From NCBI GenBank assembly GCA_013215905.1, contig JABSQI010000002.1:1-23819 (forward strand): 23,819 nt of DNA. The letters run 5' to 3'. Below are positions 14,500 through 22,455 of this stretch, piece after piece. The notes beneath the pieces were generated by a model, which saw nothing but the letters and a program-made list of their open reading frames with translations, was not told the origin of the DNA and searched no databases. The position numbers and the translations under genes are program-made. The first letter of the stretch is position 1; the number at the start of each line of letters is the position of its first letter. Source of the stretch: Legionellales bacterium (lineage in GTDB: Bacteria > Pseudomonadota > Gammaproteobacteria > PIVX01).

Positions 14500-15222
14500 A
14501 TGAAAATTGAACTAGAAAATATAGAAGTTAATGGTATTAATACCCTTGAAAGAGCAAGTACAATAAAAAACATTCTAGTCAGAAAAAAAAGCCCTTCTGG
14601 TTCAAAAATTAACATTCTTAACAACATAAATTTTACAGCTAAATCAGGTGATAGAGTTGGTGTAATAGGTAAAAATGGATCTGGAAAATCTTCTCTGTTA
14701 AAGGTTATTTCAGGCCATTATCCCCCAAGTAGTGGCAGACTAGAGGTAAAGGGTTCTGTTGTTCCTCTAATTGAAATGGGGGCTGGCTTTGACCAGGAGG
14801 CTACAGGGCGAGATAATATTTTTCTTACTTATATATACAGGGGTAAATTAAGAGAATATAACAAAGAAATGGAAGAAAAAATTATAGAGTTTTCGGAGTT
14901 AGGAGAAAAAATTGATGTTCCATTGAAGACTTACTCCTCAGGAATGGTGCAGAGGCTTGCATTTTCATCAGCTGTTTTTCAATCACCAGAAATTTTATTA
15001 TTAGATGAGATATTTTCTGCAGGAGATTTTGATTTTGTTGAGAAATCAAAAAAAATGATGATGAAAAAGTGGGAGGAAAGCGAGATTGCCATAATAACTA
15101 GCCACTCTGATGATGATTTGAGATCTTTATGTAATAGAGCAGTTCTAATAGAAAATGGAACGATTATCAAAGAGGGTGGGGTAGAAGAGATTTTAAGTGT
15201 GTATCATGGAGAACAAAATTGA
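14500..15222 (+). CDS. wzt: ABC transporter ATPase for polysaccharide export (Wzt/TagH type)
   Basis: This 240-aa ATPase energises export of an undecaprenyl-linked glycan across the inner membrane with the Wzm permease. Walker A is GKNGSGKS (57-64), the signature is YSSGMVQR (145-152), Walker B is ILLLDE (165-170) and the switch His is His202. The GSVVPLIEMGAGFDQEATGR segment (86-104, the Wzt/TagH Q-loop region) is specific to this subfamily. It lacks the C-terminal carbohydrate-binding domain of long Wzt proteins (over 400 aa), so export should not depend on reading a chain-terminating cap. ATG 14500 begins at the usual domain start; an upstream TTG at 14443 would add a hydrophobic 19-residue extension. 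The stop overlaps the next start as TTGA. Confidence 0.9.
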   Translation: MKIELENIEVNGINTLERASTIKNILVRKKSPSGSKINILNNINFTAKSGDRVGVIGKNGSGKSSLLKVISGHYPPSSGRLEVKGSVVPLIEMGAGFDQEATGRDNIFLTYIYRGKLREYNKEMEEKIIEFSELGEKIDVPLKTYSSGMVQRLAFSSAVFQSPEILLLDEIFSAGDFDFVEKSKKMMMKKWEESEIAIITSHSDDDLRSLCNRAVLIENGTIIKEGGVEEILSVYHGEQN

Positions 15223-16013
15223 TCCTTAAAGATTTTTTCTCACAGATAAAAGCTCTTGATAGATATTACTTTCTATCTATATATTTCGTTACAAGACATC
15301 AAATAAACAGAAACTATAAAAATAGTTTTATGGGTATTTTGTGGTCTTTTCTGCATCCAATGGCTCAGGTGCTAATATACTCACAACTTTTTGCTAGAAT
15401 AATGAAATTTCCTGTAGAGAACTACTTACTATTGTTATCTAGTTCATTTTTACTATGGGGGTTTATCACCACTTCTATAACAGGGAATTGTAATTCTCTG
15501 ATAGGTAATTCTGAGAAAATACTAAGATGTACAATACCAAGGACTATATTTCCGCTAGCAGGCGTTTTTACTAATTTATACAATTATTTATTGGCATTTA
15601 TCATGATGATATTATTTGTTACACTTTTTAATGTGGCTCCACCAGTGACAATATTTCTATTGCCTATATACTTAGTTTGGATAATATTTATTGTCAGTTC
15701 AACTGCGATTTCATTTGCATATTTGACTACCTATGTTAGAGATTTACCAGAAGTAACAACAGTGGTCTTTAATATATTTTTCTGGTTGACACCTATTGTA
15801 TACCCTATTGAGATTATCCCTCAGGAATATCACTATTTATATAGTTTTAACCCACTTTATATAATCGTAAGGCCAGTAATAAATGTTGTCTACAATGGTA
15901 TCCTTCCTAGTTTAGGGGCTCATATAGAACTGCTTATACTAACGGCAATTTTGACAGCTGTTAACTATTATATTTATAGGAAATGTGGTAAAGATTTTAT
16001 TTATTATTTGTAA
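15219..16013 (+). CDS. wzm: ABC-2 type polysaccharide export permease (Wzm/TagG)
   Basis: Inner-membrane permease, 264 aa with six predicted helices, partner of the ATPase encoded just upstream. Family features are the N-terminal cytoplasmic RHQINRNYKNSFMGILWSF amphipathic segment before helix 1, then NSEKILRCTIPRTIFPLA in the coupling region. Next come YVRDLPEVTTVVFNIFFWL and TPIVYPIEIIP, with FNPLYIIV near the C-terminal helix. The start is TTG at 15219, because no ATG occurs before residue 38, a strong GGAGAA Shine-Dalgarno (15208-15213) lies 5 bp ahead, and the codon overlaps the wzt stop by 4 bp. That coupling implies equal amounts of both subunits. The 126 bp after it contain an AT-rich inverted repeat at 16034-16052 and no gene. 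Confidence 0.9.
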   Translation: MILKDFFSQIKALDRYYFLSIYFVTRHQINRNYKNSFMGILWSFLHPMAQVLIYSQLFARIMKFPVENYLLLLSSSFLLWGFITTSITGNCNSLIGNSEKILRCTIPRTIFPLAGVFTNLYNYLLAFIMMILFVTLFNVAPPVTIFLLPIYLVWIIFIVSSTAISFAYLTTYVRDLPEVTTVVFNIFFWLTPIVYPIEIIPQEYHYLYSFNPLYIIVRPVINVVYNGILPSLGAHIELLILTAILTAVNYYIYRKCGKDFIYYL

Positions 16014-16139
16014 GATTTGGAACTTTGCTGAAACAAATATGGCAAATATTTGATTCGAATAATAAGTGACTAGTGCTAATATTATGTATAGTATAGATCT
16101 TAGTGCCAGTATTTCATAAAAAAATATCGGAAGATGGGT

Positions 16140-16868
16140 ATGCATGATCAAACAGCAATTGTAACAGGTTCGAGTAGTGGTATAGGTGCTGCTATAGCAT
16201 TAGAAATTTCAAACAAATACAATATTTGTATTAATTATAGTAAAAATGAAAAAGGTGCAGAATCCCTAAAGGAAGATATAATTGAGTTAGGAGGAGCTGC
16301 TGTTGTAATAAAATCAGATCTTGCAACTAGTGAGGGAATTACAGATTTATTCCAAAAAACGGACAAACTCTTCTCTACCCCTATCTGTGCTCTTGTTAAT
16401 AACGCTGGTCTCGATGGGGGACGTCGTACTATTGACCAAATAGATTATAAATTTCTTAACGAAATATTTTCTATAAATACTTATGCGCCCTTTCTCTGCT
16501 GTCGTGAAGCAATAGATAGAATGAAGAAACATGGCAAGGGAGGAGCTATAGTGAATATTACTTCGCAAGCAGCAAAGTTTGGAGGGAGAAATCTTTCTCA
16601 CTATGCAGCAGCTAAATCTGCTGTAAATACTATGACCATAGGTTTAGCTCGTGAGGTAGCCCAATATGGGATAAGGATTAATGCTATTAGTCCAGGGATT
16701 ATTGATACTTCTATTCATGGGAGAGATGAACTATCTAGTGTAATTAAAACTATTCCTATGGGGCGTTTGGGAGAGCCTAGAGAGGTAGCAAAAGCTGTTG
16801 CCTGGTTGTTATCCGATGATGCTTCATATGTTAGTGGTGCGGTAATACCTGTTACAGGCTCGAGATAA
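16140..16868 (+). CDS. Short-chain dehydrogenase/reductase (FabG-like)
   Basis: A classical SDR of 242 aa that reduces a carbonyl or oxidises an alcohol with NAD(P)(H) in the cytoplasm. The cofactor motif TGSSSGIG is at 9-16, NNAG at 87-90, the catalytic Ser142, Tyr155 and Lys159 lie in ITSQAAKFGGRNLSHYAAAK, and SPGIIDT follows at 184-190. The C-terminal GRLGEPREVAKAVAWLLSDDASYVSG is typical of FabG-type 3-ketoacyl reductases. Position inside a glycan cluster suggests a sugar or acyl-chain reductase rather than the housekeeping FabG. ATG 16140 is preferred over ATG 16134 because GGAAG (16129-16133) is 6 bp from the former and abuts the latter. It ends 4 bp before the next gene. Confidence 0.88.
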   Translation: MHDQTAIVTGSSSGIGAAIALEISNKYNICINYSKNEKGAESLKEDIIELGGAAVVIKSDLATSEGITDLFQKTDKLFSTPICALVNNAGLDGGRRTIDQIDYKFLNEIFSINTYAPFLCCREAIDRMKKHGKGGAIVNITSQAAKFGGRNLSHYAAAKSAVNTMTIGLAREVAQYGIRINAISPGIIDTSIHGRDELSSVIKTIPMGRLGEPREVAKAVAWLLSDDASYVSGAVIPVTGSR

Positions 16869-16872
16869 AACT

Positions 16873-18720
16873 GTGAAAAATTCTCCTAAAATATCTATCT
16901 TTACCTATTTTGGTGGTATCAATAATGAGAAAAACATAAATTTAAATTTATTTTTTAAGAGCATAATTAATAGAACTTATAATTTGTCTGATGTAGAGGT
17001 AGTCATTGGTCTTAAAGGACAAGATAAGTATTTAACTAGAGCTAAAAGAATAATTCGACAGTATCAAAGAAAGATTGCTATAAAACCAGTAGAGTTAGCT
17101 GAAGAAAAATATCCTGAAAGAAAACATATGCTAAATATGCTTTTAGATTTTGCGGATCCAGCTAGTGAAGTTTACTGGCCATTACCTGAAGGAGTAGAGT
17201 TATGCTCGGATTTTTGGGATAGAGTATGCACAAATGTAGCAAAAATGGAGAAAAACGGATTTTTTATTCTAAATAGAACATTTTCATATGATAGTAAAAT
17301 AGACCCAATTAGCAGCATTATAAAAAATCCAGAATCATTTCCTATCTTAAGTAAAAATCTAGTAGATATTTCTAAAGGATTTGGAGATTTAAAAAATATA
17401 TCTATGTGGTTTAGCTATATAGAATGCCATTTACAAAGTAAATACTCCGTTAAAATAAATTTCAAACTAAAAGAGCCATTTGCTGTGCGTGAAAAATACT
17501 ATACTGATTTAGCAGATCCAATTGGTAGTATAGATAAAAATTTGGCAAAATTAGATAATATTACAAAGAATGTTTATGAAGCTATAGAGAGCAGGAAAAA
17601 AGAGCCTGATCTTCCTAAGAGACCAGAAAAAATATTATCTATATTAATGGCATCTAATAGTCAATTTAGACTATCAAAATTCTTTGATATGCTAGAAGAC
17701 ACAGCACAGAATCCGAAAAGATTTGAAGTTATTGTACAAGTAGATAAGGGAAATCATAAAATTGTAGAACATATTAAAAAAGAAAATATAACTAGGCCTT
17801 TTGATATTCTATGTGTTGAGATAGATAATAAGCATGGATATTTTGGTTTAAACAAGGGTTATAATATATTACTGGGATATACATCTGTTGATACTTGCTA
17901 CGTTGCAATTTTTTCAGACTCCATGCATTTTTATACTAAAGGATGGGATAATGAGCTTTTTCAATATGTAGATGCATATTCATACAATTTATTTTTCTTA
18001 AAAATATCGAAGCATAAAAACCACTATCACAAAGATTTGTTCAATGCTTGGGATTATTGTGAAAATTGGGGAATATACACAAAAGAATGGGTTAAAGTAC
18101 TAGAAGGGTGGGGAGATTTTTGGTGCCCAGATGGAACTCAAGAGATGATTCATCATGTTATGATGAAATACACTGATTACCAAATAAAGCGCTATTTCCC
18201 CATACAGAATATTGAAATTGGTAGAGCAGCCAGAGAGCCAGGTTATCCAATTCAAGATCTGGTAATGGGATCAAAAAAATTAATATCTGGAGAAATGTAT
18301 TTATTCTACAGACTAGTTTCTCCTTCTGGATTGGATATGCTTAAAAGGCTAGCTTTAAGGCTAAGGCTATCTATATATCTAAATGAAGAAAGAGATGATT
18401 TAAATCCAGAGGACTTTGATTTAGTAGAAGATAGGATCAAAAAGACTGTAAAGCAAGTTCATAGGGAAACAGGAAATGTTATAATAGAAAAAAGCTATAA
18501 AATTCCGTTTCTAACAAAACTTTATTATTTATCTTGGAGGAGTTTTAGAAATCGAAAAATATTTTATCTATATATTTATCGAAAATTTATCAAATCAGAT
18601 CAAATAACAAAATTTATATTGGATAAAATAATTAAAAAAAACAAAAAAATCTTACTGAAAATTATTTTATCTTCGGAGGTTAAGCGCTCACTTGATAATA
18701 GATTTTTTGATAATAAATGA
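16873..18720 (+). CDS. Two-module glycosyltransferase-like protein (GT-A fold)
   Basis: This 615-aa protein has two modules. Module 1 (about 5-230) is clearly homologous to the 277-aa gene at 18814: shared PKISI start, TYNLS--E, a WD segment, and a YSKK/LSKK-L-GFG block through Q-S-YS and VRE near residue 207. Where the paralogue has PSDD, module 1 reads PLPEG (103-107), so the acidic metal-binding pair is lost. Module 2 (about 253-445) has FEVIVQVDK (284-292), FSDSMHFYTKGWD (347-359) and WGIYTKEWVKVLEGWG (399-414), matching the 311-aa gene at 22456. A basic helical tail of about 150 residues follows. Module 2 may be the transferase and module 1 a binding or structural module. GTG start, 4 bp after the SDR gene. 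Confidence 0.65.
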   Translation: MKNSPKISIFTYFGGINNEKNINLNLFFKSIINRTYNLSDVEVVIGLKGQDKYLTRAKRIIRQYQRKIAIKPVELAEEKYPERKHMLNMLLDFADPASEVYWPLPEGVELCSDFWDRVCTNVAKMEKNGFFILNRTFSYDSKIDPISSIIKNPESFPILSKNLVDISKGFGDLKNISMWFSYIECHLQSKYSVKINFKLKEPFAVREKYYTDLADPIGSIDKNLAKLDNITKNVYEAIESRKKEPDLPKRPEKILSILMASNSQFRLSKFFDMLEDTAQNPKRFEVIVQVDKGNHKIVEHIKKENITRPFDILCVEIDNKHGYFGLNKGYNILLGYTSVDTCYVAIFSDSMHFYTKGWDNELFQYVDAYSYNLFFLKISKHKNHYHKDLFNAWDYCENWGIYTKEWVKVLEGWGDFWCPDGTQEMIHHVMMKYTDYQIKRYFPIQNIEIGRAAREPGYPIQDLVMGSKKLISGEMYLFYRLVSPSGLDMLKRLALRLRLSIYLNEERDDLNPEDFDLVEDRIKKTVKQVHRETGNVIIEKSYKIPFLTKLYYLSWRSFRNRKIFYLYIYRKFIKSDQITKFILDKIIKKNKKILLKIILSSEVKRSLDNRFFDNK

Positions 18721-18729
18721 AAATAGACT

Positions 18730-18759
18730 TTGACTCATTTACATTAGAATTGATATCAT
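18730..18759 (+). promoter_or_regulatory. Candidate promoter for the 18814 gene
   Basis: TTGACT (18730-18735) and TATCAT (18754-18759) have an 18-bp spacer. Initiation near 18766 would place the AAGCTTGT/ACAAGCTT inverted repeat inside the leader. Confidence 0.4.
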
Positions 18760-18770
18760 GATACTATGCT

Positions 18771-18812
18771 AAGCTTGTATAAGGTTATTTATAAACACTA
18801 ATGGACAAGCTT
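18771..18812 (+). promoter_or_regulatory. Leader hairpin just upstream of the 18814 start
   Basis: AAGCTTGT (18771-18778) and ACAAGCTT (18805-18812) are a perfect 8-bp inverted repeat with a 26-nt loop. The 3' arm ends one base before the ATG and covers the only purine-rich GGA-like ribosome-binding segment. Pairing would mask initiation. Confidence 0.35.
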
Positions 18813-18813
18813 T

Positions 18814-19647
18814 ATGTATAGTGATAGTGGCCCAAAGATATCCATACTCATGTGCTCAAGAAGTACAAATAACTCTAGAAAATTATTGTTTGAAAATTTT
18901 TTACATAGCCTTTTGAAAAATACGTACAACTTATCCAGTATCGAGATATTTGTTAAGCTTGATGAAGATGACCCCAGATTAAATGATTATATCAAATTAA
19001 TACAAAAAAATAAGCATGAACTATCAATAACCCACATTATTACACCACGCGGTAAAGGCTATGAAGACCTCCATTTAGCATATAACCTGTTTTTGAGAGA
19101 TTATGTTAGCCCAAGCAGTAAACTATATTTTTTACCGTCAGATGATGTTAAGTTTATCTTGAAAAATTGGGATAAAATTTGTATAGATATTGCTGAGAAA
19201 AATAATAATTGTGTTTTTACTATAAATAGTCTGGTTGGACGAACTATTCCGCCATCTAGAACCTTACGTAAATTTATAAAAAAGATCCTCTGCTGGCCAA
19301 TCCATAGGCACTCTATAAGAGACTTCATAGATGCTCCAGATCCATATAAACTATACAGTAAAAAACTAATTGAGATAGCAGGAGATTTTGGTAATTCAAC
19401 TTTTAATGACGCATGGTTCGAATCTATTGAATATACCTTGCAAAGTGAATACTCAATTAGTATATTCAAAAAACTAGACAAGCCAATTGTACTAAGGGAA
19501 ATGAATTCAGAAGATTTACCCGGATCCATGAGATTCGATATTGTCAGAAAAAAACTTCATGATGAACTCCTGTCAGAAAGGTACACAGTTCTTAGGAAAA
19601 AAATAGCACAAAAAATAGCCATGCACTATAAAGGAAAACACTCTTGA
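18814..19647 (+). CDS. Glycosyltransferase-like protein, single GT-A-type module
   Basis: This 277-aa protein is a stand-alone paralogue of module 1 of the preceding gene. It opens with KISILMCSRSTNN, the usual first strand of family-2-like transferases. It has IEIFVKLDEDD (43-53), a TPRGKGYEDLH motif (77-87) and YFLPSDDVKF (105-114), whose SDD is a candidate metal-binding DxD-type motif, then NWDKICID (118-125). These acidic residues are absent from module 1 upstream, so this copy is more likely catalytic. No membrane segment is evident; a cytoplasmic or peripheral position is expected. It has its own promoter candidate and leader hairpin rather than tight coupling, and no CAZy family can be named from sequence alone. 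Confidence 0.65.
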   Translation: MYSDSGPKISILMCSRSTNNSRKLLFENFLHSLLKNTYNLSSIEIFVKLDEDDPRLNDYIKLIQKNKHELSITHIITPRGKGYEDLHLAYNLFLRDYVSPSSKLYFLPSDDVKFILKNWDKICIDIAEKNNNCVFTINSLVGRTIPPSRTLRKFIKKILCWPIHRHSIRDFIDAPDPYKLYSKKLIEIAGDFGNSTFNDAWFESIEYTLQSEYSISIFKKLDKPIVLREMNSEDLPGSMRFDIVRKKLHDELLSERYTVLRKKIAQKIAMHYKGKHS

Positions 19648-19651
19648 TGAG

Positions 19652-19680
19652 TTGCTTTCTTGTTCCGTAACTTTTATCAT
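19652..19680 (+). promoter_or_regulatory. Candidate promoter for the O-acyltransferase pair
   Basis: TTGCTT (19652-19657) and TATCAT (19675-19680) are 17 bp apart. The -10 hexamer is the same as in the promoter candidate at 18730-18759. The ATG lies 57 bp downstream of the -10. Confidence 0.3.
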
Positions 19681-19737
19681 ATTGTAAATTTAATTGTCTT
19701 TGTAAAAATATCCTAAAAACGCAGGAATAATTGTTTT

Positions 19738-21150
19738 ATGTTATTTCATTCACTATTATTTATTTTTATATTTCTACCTATTGTTTCTACTTTGTCTTTT
19801 ATATACAAAAACAAAGCTGAAACCAAAAATTTTTTGCTATTAATTTCTTCTATAATTTTTTATGCATATTGGAGCTATAAATTTTTGGTTTTAATTCTGG
19901 TATCAATTTATTTCAACTGGTTATTTTTATCATTGCTAGAAAATAGAAGATTGAAAGACAAGTATATTAATGAACCTGTTGCTATTGGAATAGTAGTCAT
20001 AATGAATTTATTTATTCTGTTTCTATTTAAATATGCTAGCTTTGTTCTAACGGATATATTATCTGTAGATTTAACCAATACCATCTTGGAAAATGTTATT
20101 TTACCACTTGGAATAAGCTTCTACACATTTCAGCAAATTTCGTATCTAATTGACTACAAAAGGAATGAGGTTGGTTTGTATTCATGTACGCACTACTCTC
20201 TATACGTTTTATTTTTCCCACAATTAATTGCAGGACCTATTGTTAGGCACAATGAATTAATACCTCAGTTTAAAAACTCTATCAGTGAAGAAATTTATCT
20301 GAATCGTATTAGTTTAGGCATCTTCATTTTCGTGGTTGGTCTAATCAAAAAAGTTTTGATTGCTGATCACCTAAATTATATTTCAAACAAGATGTTTGAT
20401 ACGTTAACCGTTAATTCAGAAGATTTTATAAACTCTTGGTTGGGAGCAATATCATATGGCTTAGAAATATTTTTCGATTTTTCTGCATACTCAGAGATGG
20501 CAATAGGAATTGCTATGACAATAGGATATACACTACCAATAAATTTCGATGCGCCTTATCGTTCTACCTCTGTTAGAGAGTTTTGGCAAAGGTGGCATAT
20601 GACTCTTTCAAGGTTTTTTCGAGATTATCTATATATACCTCTTGGAGGAAATAGAAATGGAATCTTCAAGTTATTTATTTCCATTTTAACAACCATGACT
20701 TTCTGTGGTATATGGCATGGTTCTGGTTGGAATTATTTATCATGGGGGGTTGTGCATGGTTTGGCATTATTTGTGAACCATGTATGGAGAGAACATGGAA
20801 TAAAACTTAATTTTATACTAGCTTGGTTTATAACATTTATTTTTGTTTTCTCTACTTGGGTTATTTTCAGAAATTTAGACCCTATTCTTACGTTATCCAT
20901 TCTAAAGAATATGTTTACACCAAGCTTAGATATTCATTTTCAACCTGTTAGTGGTATAGATTTTATTGACTATATTTTTATTTTATTTTCATTAATAATA
21001 GCTATATTAATGCCACAAGTTGTTACATTTGCTAAGAGAGTGTTTAAACCAAATTTCTTATACGCTCTTTTCCTGGCTTGTACTTTAGTTGGGTTGGTAT
21101 TATTAGTAAGAGATAGTGAGTACAAAGAATTTATTTATTTTATTTTTTAA
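19738..21150 (+). CDS. MBOAT-family O-acyltransferase (AlgI/DltB-like)
   Basis: Multi-pass inner-membrane acyltransferase of 470 aa that moves an acyl group, usually acetyl, from a cytoplasmic donor toward a polysaccharide outside. Family motifs are complete: the LFHSLLFIFIFLPIV start, LPLGISFYTFQQISYLID (122-139), FPQLIAGPIVRHNEL (160-174), FFDFSAYSEMAIG (245-257), REFWQRWHMTLSRFFRDYLY (280-299) with His287, PLGGNR, and FCGIWHGSGWNYLSWGVVHG (322-341) with His327 and His340. The RWH and WHG histidines are the conserved pair of this family, so it should be active. AGGA at 19723-19726 precedes the ATG. It is paired with the SGNH-like gene 12 bp downstream, as in alginate AlgI-AlgJ/AlgX and DltB-DltD systems. 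Confidence 0.92.
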   Translation: MLFHSLLFIFIFLPIVSTLSFIYKNKAETKNFLLLISSIIFYAYWSYKFLVLILVSIYFNWLFLSLLENRRLKDKYINEPVAIGIVVIMNLFILFLFKYASFVLTDILSVDLTNTILENVILPLGISFYTFQQISYLIDYKRNEVGLYSCTHYSLYVLFFPQLIAGPIVRHNELIPQFKNSISEEIYLNRISLGIFIFVVGLIKKVLIADHLNYISNKMFDTLTVNSEDFINSWLGAISYGLEIFFDFSAYSEMAIGIAMTIGYTLPINFDAPYRSTSVREFWQRWHMTLSRFFRDYLYIPLGGNRNGIFKLFISILTTMTFCGIWHGSGWNYLSWGVVHGLALFVNHVWREHGIKLNFILAWFITFIFVFSTWVIFRNLDPILTLSILKNMFTPSLDIHFQPVSGIDFIDYIFILFSLIIAILMPQVVTFAKRVFKPNFLYALFLACTLVGLVLLVRDSEYKEFIYFIF

Positions 21151-21162
21151 TTTGGGAGCAAA

Positions 21163-22275
21163 ATGCATAAAACATTTATCAAATATTTTGTAATTTTAAC
21201 ATTTATTTGCATGACTTGCATTGCATTACTTATATATATAATGGATCCTTATGATGTTTTAGAGAGTGCACCTATTTTTAAAGATAAAGCTTGGTTACAT
21301 CCCTATGAAAATGAGGATAACCAATTAATTGAAAGATACTTTGCTAGTAGGGTTATTAAGCATCAGAAATATCAAGGGGCAATATTTGGCTCTTCTACCT
21401 CTTTTTTAGTATATCCCCCAAAAATTAAAGGAGTAGATTTTAAAGTAGCAAACTTATCAATGAGAGCAGCACTGCCTTACGAACAGGTATTAATGGCAAG
21501 AACTTTCATTAAAAAGACCAGAAATCCAAAACTTATAGTACTTACTGGAGAATATACTTGGTTTAAACCTGGTAATCCATATATTTTCGCTGAAGAAGGA
21601 GGCCCATTTAAAAATTCTGATGTTCCAATATGGATATACAGTGATTCAATTATTGAAAAATTTTCACACCTTTTTAACTTAAAAACTCTCAAATATGCTC
21701 TTCTCCAATTAGGACACATTACTGGAATAAATAGATTACATATTGAAGGAATGGCAAATGCTTATGCTAGATCTGGGTCAAGTCAAGCAGAAAATTCGCA
21801 TCATGAAGTCCCTGAAAATGTAATTATTAACAATATATTTTCCTCTAAAGAAATATATAGAAAGTTTATTAATGATATTGGGGCGTTTGAAGCTAAGATT
21901 GAAATGCCATCAAACAACTTCCCCCGTGTTGATATATTACTGAAATTTATTAATGAGATACCAGAGGATATAACAAAAGTGTTTGTTTTTCTCCCAACAC
22001 ATTACTATTCACAAATTATGTATTCTAAAGGTTTTAATTTAGATATCGAAAAATGTAAAAAATTTCTCATAAATAGATTTCTTAAACATAAAAATTCTAT
22101 TGTGATAGACATGCTATTTAAATCAGAGTTAACTACTAATCACCTGAATTTCTTCGATGGCGTACATTTCAATTATGATGCTGCAAGAATTATTAGAGAT
22201 GCACTAGAGCAGACTCTCAGTCCTGATTCTAACAGCCCCTCTAACGAGTTGTTTAAAGTGTATTACTCAAAATAG
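21163..22275 (+). CDS. Membrane-anchored SGNH-like protein, partner of the MBOAT acyltransferase
   Basis: A 370-aa protein with one N-terminal signal anchor (about residues 8-27) and a periplasmic SGNH/AlgJ/DltD-like domain. The nucleophile motif is AIFGSSTSFL, with Ser77 or Ser78, and the paired DxxH is Asp332/His335 in FFDGVHFN. The SSTS block, LSMRAALPYEQVLMAR, VLTGEYTW and VFVFLPTHY follow the order seen in SGNH proteins that sit next to MBOAT genes. The likely role is to take the acyl group delivered by the MBOAT protein and place it on the exported glycan. A GGGAG Shine-Dalgarno (21154-21158) precedes the ATG by 4 bp, and the gap after the MBOAT gene is 12 bp, so the two are one unit. 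Deacetylation is an alternative activity. Confidence 0.75.
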   Translation: MHKTFIKYFVILTFICMTCIALLIYIMDPYDVLESAPIFKDKAWLHPYENEDNQLIERYFASRVIKHQKYQGAIFGSSTSFLVYPPKIKGVDFKVANLSMRAALPYEQVLMARTFIKKTRNPKLIVLTGEYTWFKPGNPYIFAEEGGPFKNSDVPIWIYSDSIIEKFSHLFNLKTLKYALLQLGHITGINRLHIEGMANAYARSGSSQAENSHHEVPENVIINNIFSSKEIYRKFINDIGAFEAKIEMPSNNFPRVDILLKFINEIPEDITKVFVFLPTHYYSQIMYSKGFNLDIEKCKKFLINRFLKHKNSIVIDMLFKSELTTNHLNFFDGVHFNYDAARIIRDALEQTLSPDSNSPSNELFKVYYSK

Positions 22276-22376
22276 TTTTAAATTAAAATATCTATATCAA
22301 AAAATGCAGATTAATCACTTCATCTTCCAGTTCCATGCTATTTTAACTCGAAATATTTGACTATAATAAAGCAAGC

Positions 22377-22454
22377 ATGACTTTGGATATTTTTTTATAC
22401 ATTGATAAAGAATTAATCCAAGAGTATAATAAGAAAAATTATTTGCCGAGCTAA
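22377..22454 (+). CDS. Possible 25-aa leader ORF before the 22456 gene
   Basis: An ATG at 22377 opens a 25-codon frame encoding MTLDIFLYIDKELIQEYN and then KKNYLPS. It closes with TAA at 22452-22454, one base before the downstream ATG. A TATAAT at 22362-22367 could serve it. Its position suggests an upstream peptide coupled to the next gene. The downstream promoter lies inside it, however, so it may be chance. Confidence 0.2.
   Translation: MTLDIFLYIDKELIQEYNKKNYLPS
22402..22430 (+). promoter_or_regulatory. Sigma-70 promoter for the 22456 gene pair
   Basis: TTGATA (22402-22407) and a perfect TATAAT (22425-22430) have a 17-bp spacer, with the ATG at 22456. This is among the best promoter matches in the window and indicates that the last two genes start a separate transcript. 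Confidence 0.5.
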
Positions 22455-22455
22455 A

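Noticed and set aside
16034..16052. CAAATAT-GGCAA-ATATTTG after wzm, considered as a terminator
   Set aside because: The stem is weak and is not followed by a T-run, so it could equally be chance.
19101..19529. 142-codon minus-strand ORF
   Set aside because: It lies entirely inside the 18814 gene, which has clear homology to its neighbours; this is an antisense shadow.
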